Below, one piece after another: positions 61,558 to 64,000 of a stretch of 64,000 nucleotides of DNA. Where the stretch lies: assembly GCF_030815145.1 (NCBI RefSeq), contig NZ_JAUSWJ010000001.1, forward strand, positions 1-64,000, in the 5' to 3' direction. Every line of letters begins with the position of its first letter. The stretch's first letter is position 1. This DNA is from Kaistia geumhonensis (GTDB taxonomy: Bacteria > Pseudomonadota > Alphaproteobacteria > Rhizobiales > Kaistiaceae). The notes below the pieces were generated by a model that saw nothing but the letters and a program-made list of their open reading frames with translations, did no database searches and was not told where the DNA came from. A program made the translations under genes and the position numbers.

Positions 61558-63702
61558 GTGATTTACCTGATCATACTCTGTGCGCTCGTGGCGCTAGCCT
61601 ATGGCGCCTGGGCGACACAGTCCGTGCTCGCCGCCGACGCCGGCTCGGCGCGCATGCAGGAGATTGCCGCCGCGATCCGCGAGGGCGCCAGCGCCTATCT
61701 GCGCCGCCAGTACATAACCATCGCCGTCGTCGGCGTGGTCATCTTCGTCATCGTCGCCCTCCTGCTGTCGCTGACGGTCGCGATCGGCTTCGCGATCGGT
61801 GCCATCCTGTCGGCCATCGCGGGCTTCGTCGGCATGAACGTCTCGGTGCGCGCCAATGTGCGCACCGCGCAGGCGGCGACCAAGAGCCTCGCGGAAGGCC
61901 TCGACATCGCCTTCAAGTCGGGCGCCATCACCGGCATGCTCGTGGCCGGCCTCGCGCTGCTCGGCGTCTCGGTCTACTACCTCGTGCTGACGGGCTTTTC
62001 CGGTTACCAGCCGGGCGACCGCGTCGTGATCGACGCCCTCGTCGCACTGGGTTTTGGCGCCTCGCTGATCTCGATCTTCGCCCGCCTCGGCGGTGGCATC
62101 TTCACCAAGGGCGCCGATGTCGGCGGCGATCTCGTCGGAAAGGTCGAGGCCGGCATTCCCGAGGATGACCCGCGCAACCCGGCCACGATCGCCGACAATG
62201 TCGGCGACAATGTCGGTGACTGCGCCGGCATGGCGGCCGACCTCTTCGAAACCTATGCGGTGACGCTTGTCGCGACCATGGTGCTGGCGGCGATCTTCTT
62301 CGCCGGCTCGCCGATGCTGCCCAGCATCATCCTCCTGCCGATGGGCATCGGCGCCGTCTGCATCCTCACCTCGATCGCCGGAACCTTCTTCGTCAAGCTC
62401 GGCCCGAGCCAGTCGATCATGGGCGCGCTCTACAAGGGCTTCATCGCCTCGGCGCTGTTCTCGATCGTCGGCCTCGCGGTGGCGACGACGCTCTTCACCG
62501 GCTGGGGCGACCTGACGACCGTCTCTGGCGCCACGATCAACGGCACCAACCTCTTCTTCTGCGGCGTCGTCGGCCTCGTGGTCACCGGACTGATCGTCTG
62601 GATCACCGAATACTATACCGGCATCGGCTATCGGCCGGTGCGGTCCATCAGCCAGGCCTCGGTCACCGGCCATGGCACCAACGTCATCCAGGGCCTCGCC
62701 GTCTCGCTGGAGGCGACCGCTCTGCCGACGATCGTCATCGTCGCCGGCATCATCGTCACCTATGCGCTGGCGGGTCTCTTCGGCACCGCCGTCGCCGTCT
62801 CTACCATGCTCGGCCTCGCCGGCATGGTGGTCGCGCTCGACGCCTTCGGCCCGGTCACCGACAATGCCGGCGGCATCGCCGAGATGGCGGGCCTGCCCAA
62901 GGAGGTGCGCAAGTCGACCGACGCGCTGGACGCGGTCGGCAACACGACCAAGGCGGTCACGAAGGGCTACGCGATCGGCTCGGCCGGTCTCGGCGCGCTC
63001 GTGCTGTTCGCAGCCTACAACTACGATCTCTCCTACTTCATCGCCGAAGCCAACAAGGAGGGGGCGACCGCCTTTCAGTATTTCAAGGGCGTCGTTCCCG
63101 ATTTCACGCTCTCCAACCCCTATGTCGTGGTCGGCCTGCTGCTCGGCGGCCTGATCCCGTACATCTTCGGCGGCATCACGATGACCGCCGTCGGCCGGGC
63201 GGCGGGCGCCATCGTCGAGGAAGTGCGGCGCCAGTTCCGCGAGAAGCCGGGCATCATGGCCGGCACCGACAAGCCCGACTATGGCAAGGCGGTGGACATC
63301 CTCACCAAGGCGGCGATCCGCGAAATGGTGATTCCCTCGCTGCTGCCGGTTCTGGCGCCGATCGTGGTCTACTTCATCATCCTCGCCATCGCGGGGAAGA
63401 GCGAAGCCTTCTCGGCCGTGGGAGCGATGCTGCTCGGCGTCATCGTGACGGGCCTCTTCGTCGCCATCTCGATGACGTCCGGCGGCGGCGCCTGGGACAA
63501 TGCGAAGAAGTCGTTCGAGGACGGCTTCACCGACGCGTCCGGGCAGACTCACTTCAAGGGTTCCGACGCGCACAAGGCCTCGGTGACCGGCGATACCGTC
63601 GGCGATCCCTACAAGGATACCGCCGGCCCGGCCGTGAACCCGGCGATCAAGATCACGAACATCGTCGCGCTGCTGCTGCTCGCGGTGCTCGCCCATCATT
63701 GA
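61558..63702 (+). CDS. hppA: Membrane-bound proton-pumping pyrophosphatase, K+-insensitive
   Basis: A 714-residue integral membrane enzyme, about 16 helices, started at GTG 61558. It couples pyrophosphate hydrolysis to proton export. Substrate-site motifs are [40 protein letters not shown] and the C-terminal [18 protein letters not shown]461-N-T-T-K465 carries Lys where the K+-dependent class has Ala, marking the K+-insensitive subtype. A bidirectional terminator lies 50 bases downstream. Confidence 0.96.
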   Translation: MIYLIILCALVALAYGAWATQSVLAADAGSARMQEIAAAIREGASAYLRRQYITIAVVGVVIFVIVALLLSLTVAIGFAIGAILSAIAGFVGMNVSVRANVRTAQAATKSLAEGLDIAFKSGAITGMLVAGLALLGVSVYYLVLTGFSGYQPGDRVVIDALVALGFGASLISIFARLGGGIFTKGADVGGDLVGKVEAGIPEDDPRNPATIADNVGDNVGDCAGMAADLFETYAVTLVATMVLAAIFFAGSPMLPSIILLPMGIGAVCILTSIAGTFFVKLGPSQSIMGALYKGFIASALFSIVGLAVATTLFTGWGDLTTVSGATINGTNLFFCGVVGLVVTGLIVWITEYYTGIGYRPVRSISQASVTGHGTNVIQGLAVSLEATALPTIVIVAGIIVTYALAGLFGTAVAVSTMLGLAGMVVALDAFGPVTDNAGGIAEMAGLPKEVRKSTDALDAVGNTTKAVTKGYAIGSAGLGALVLFAAYNYDLSYFIAEANKEGATAFQYFKGVVPDFTLSNPYVVVGLLLGGLIPYIFGGITMTAVGRAAGAIVEEVRRQFREKPGIMAGTDKPDYGKAVDILTKAAIREMVIPSLLPVLAPIVVYFIILAIAGKSEAFSAVGAMLLGVIVTGLFVAISMTSGGGAWDNAKKSFEDGFTDASGQTHFKGSDAHKASVTGDTVGDPYKDTAGPAVNPAIKITNIVALLLLAVLAHH

Positions 63703-63751
63703 GCGCGAGCGAGGCGCGGTCCTCCTGGGCGGCGCCTTTTGCCCAAGAATG

Positions 63752-63780
63752 AAAATGCCCGGGCTTGTCCCGGGCATTTT
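63752..63780. terminator. Bidirectional intrinsic terminator between hppA and bamE
   Basis: AAAATGCCCGGG (63752-63763) and CCCGGGCATTTT (63769-63780) form a perfect 12-bp stem around the loop CTTGT. With T-runs on both strands it can end the hppA transcript and the convergent bamE-like transcript. Confidence 0.93.
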
Positions 63781-63814
63781 CGTATCCGCGAGGGGAGCCG
63801 GCGGCTCCGGCCGA

Positions 63815-64000
63815 TCAGCCGCCGCCGAACGGGTTGCTGGCGCCGACGCCGAGGGCGCCGGTGAGCACCTGTTCCAGGAAGGCCTGGTCCTTGCCGCCGG
63901 TCGGCGTCGTCTGCGTGATGAACTCGAAGACGTGGCCGTCCTTGAGGCCGTAATCGGCGACGCGCTCGACGACGTGATTCTTGTCGAAATAGACGGCGAG
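63815..64000 (-). CDS. bamE: Outer-membrane assembly lipoprotein BamE-like, C-terminal part only
   Basis: The - strand reads 61 codons from the window edge to a TGA at 63815-63817, not interrupted. The segment contains LAVYFDKNHVVERVADYGLK, then FEFITQTTPTGGKDQAFLEQ, the usual C-terminal region of the SmpA/OmlA (BamE) family in Hyphomicrobiales, and ends SNPFGGG. BamE is a lipoprotein of the machine that folds outer-membrane beta-barrels. The signal peptide and lipobox lie outside the window. Confidence 0.8.
   Translation of the reverse strand, partial: LAVYFDKNHVVERVADYGLKDGHVFEFITQTTPTGGKDQAFLEQVLTGALGVGASNPFGGG

Noticed and set aside
62185-62225. Short direct repeat GACAATGTCGG
   Set aside because: It encodes the conserved NVGDNVGD metal-binding motif of the pyrophosphatase, so protein function explains it.
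61594-63777. A 727-codon - strand open frame opposite hppA
   Set aside because: Asp/His/Arg-rich translation without any motif; hppA on the + strand is unmistakable.

Overview
The window looks like a piece of the chromosome of a GC-rich alphaproteobacterium of the order Hyphomicrobiales (Rhizobiales). I base this on the complete S10-spc-alpha ribosomal layout with adk between secY and rpsM, a Bpt-type leucyltransferase, an LdtR/LdtP-type regulator and L,D-transpeptidase pair, a DUF6163-like protein, and the block glyA-nrdR-ribD-ribE-ribH-nusB-thiL followed by a proton-pumping pyrophosphatase. The genus cannot be fixed from the sequence alone. No tRNA, rRNA, insertion sequence, phage gene or CRISPR array was seen.

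Layout. 1-14294: the 3' end of tuf, then 26 genes on the + strand (rpsJ to rplQ, including secY, adk and rpoA), closed by a strong intrinsic terminator. 14333-16065: a two-gene envelope operon of unknown function on the - strand. 16321-19763: a DegP-type protease, RarA and a glutathione transferase. 19774-25331: an MFS exporter, formaldehyde-detoxifying alcohol dehydrogenase, an RecF/SMC-like ATPase, ErpA and a dGTPase-like protein. 25377-31524: argS, a SPOR-domain protein, nagZ, scpA and scpB. 31582-37246: an orphan ABC ATPase, tatABC and parC. 37247-45439: an accessory stretch rich in carbohydrate-active genes, interrupted by bpt and an RDD-family gene. It holds a fusion of a glycosyltransferase-like and an alginate-lyase-like domain, a GtrB-like glycosyltransferase, and two tandem paralogous large membrane proteins that are probably GT-C transferases. 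45464-50482 (- strand): a CNNM/CorC-type protein, hemB, an unusual LivH permease with a lipoprotein-like N terminus, and threonine ammonia-lyase. 50749-64000: DUF6163, ldtR, ldtP, glyA, nrdR, ribD, ribE, a cysteine hydrolase on the other strand, ribH, nusB, thiL, an MFS protein, hppA, a bidirectional terminator and the 3' end of a bamE-like gene.

How the genes work together. The first 14 kb makes the ribosome, the Sec channel and the alpha subunit of RNA polymerase. The middle serves genome maintenance (rarA, scpAB, parC, dgt), cell-wall turnover (nagZ, SPOR protein, ldtP under ldtR) and protein export (tatABC; LdtP itself carries a twin-arginine signal). The last block makes riboflavin and thiamine diphosphate.

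Points that most deserve a second look are: RibD has lost every zinc ligand and the catalytic Glu of its deaminase domain while its reductase domain looks intact; the glycosyltransferase-like/lyase-like fusion has an altered lyase motif; the LivH permease starts like a lipoprotein and has no transporter partners nearby; and the two tandem GT-C paralogues differ visibly in base composition. I found no unmistakably new multi-gene system. The best candidate is the surface-glycan set at 37247-45439.
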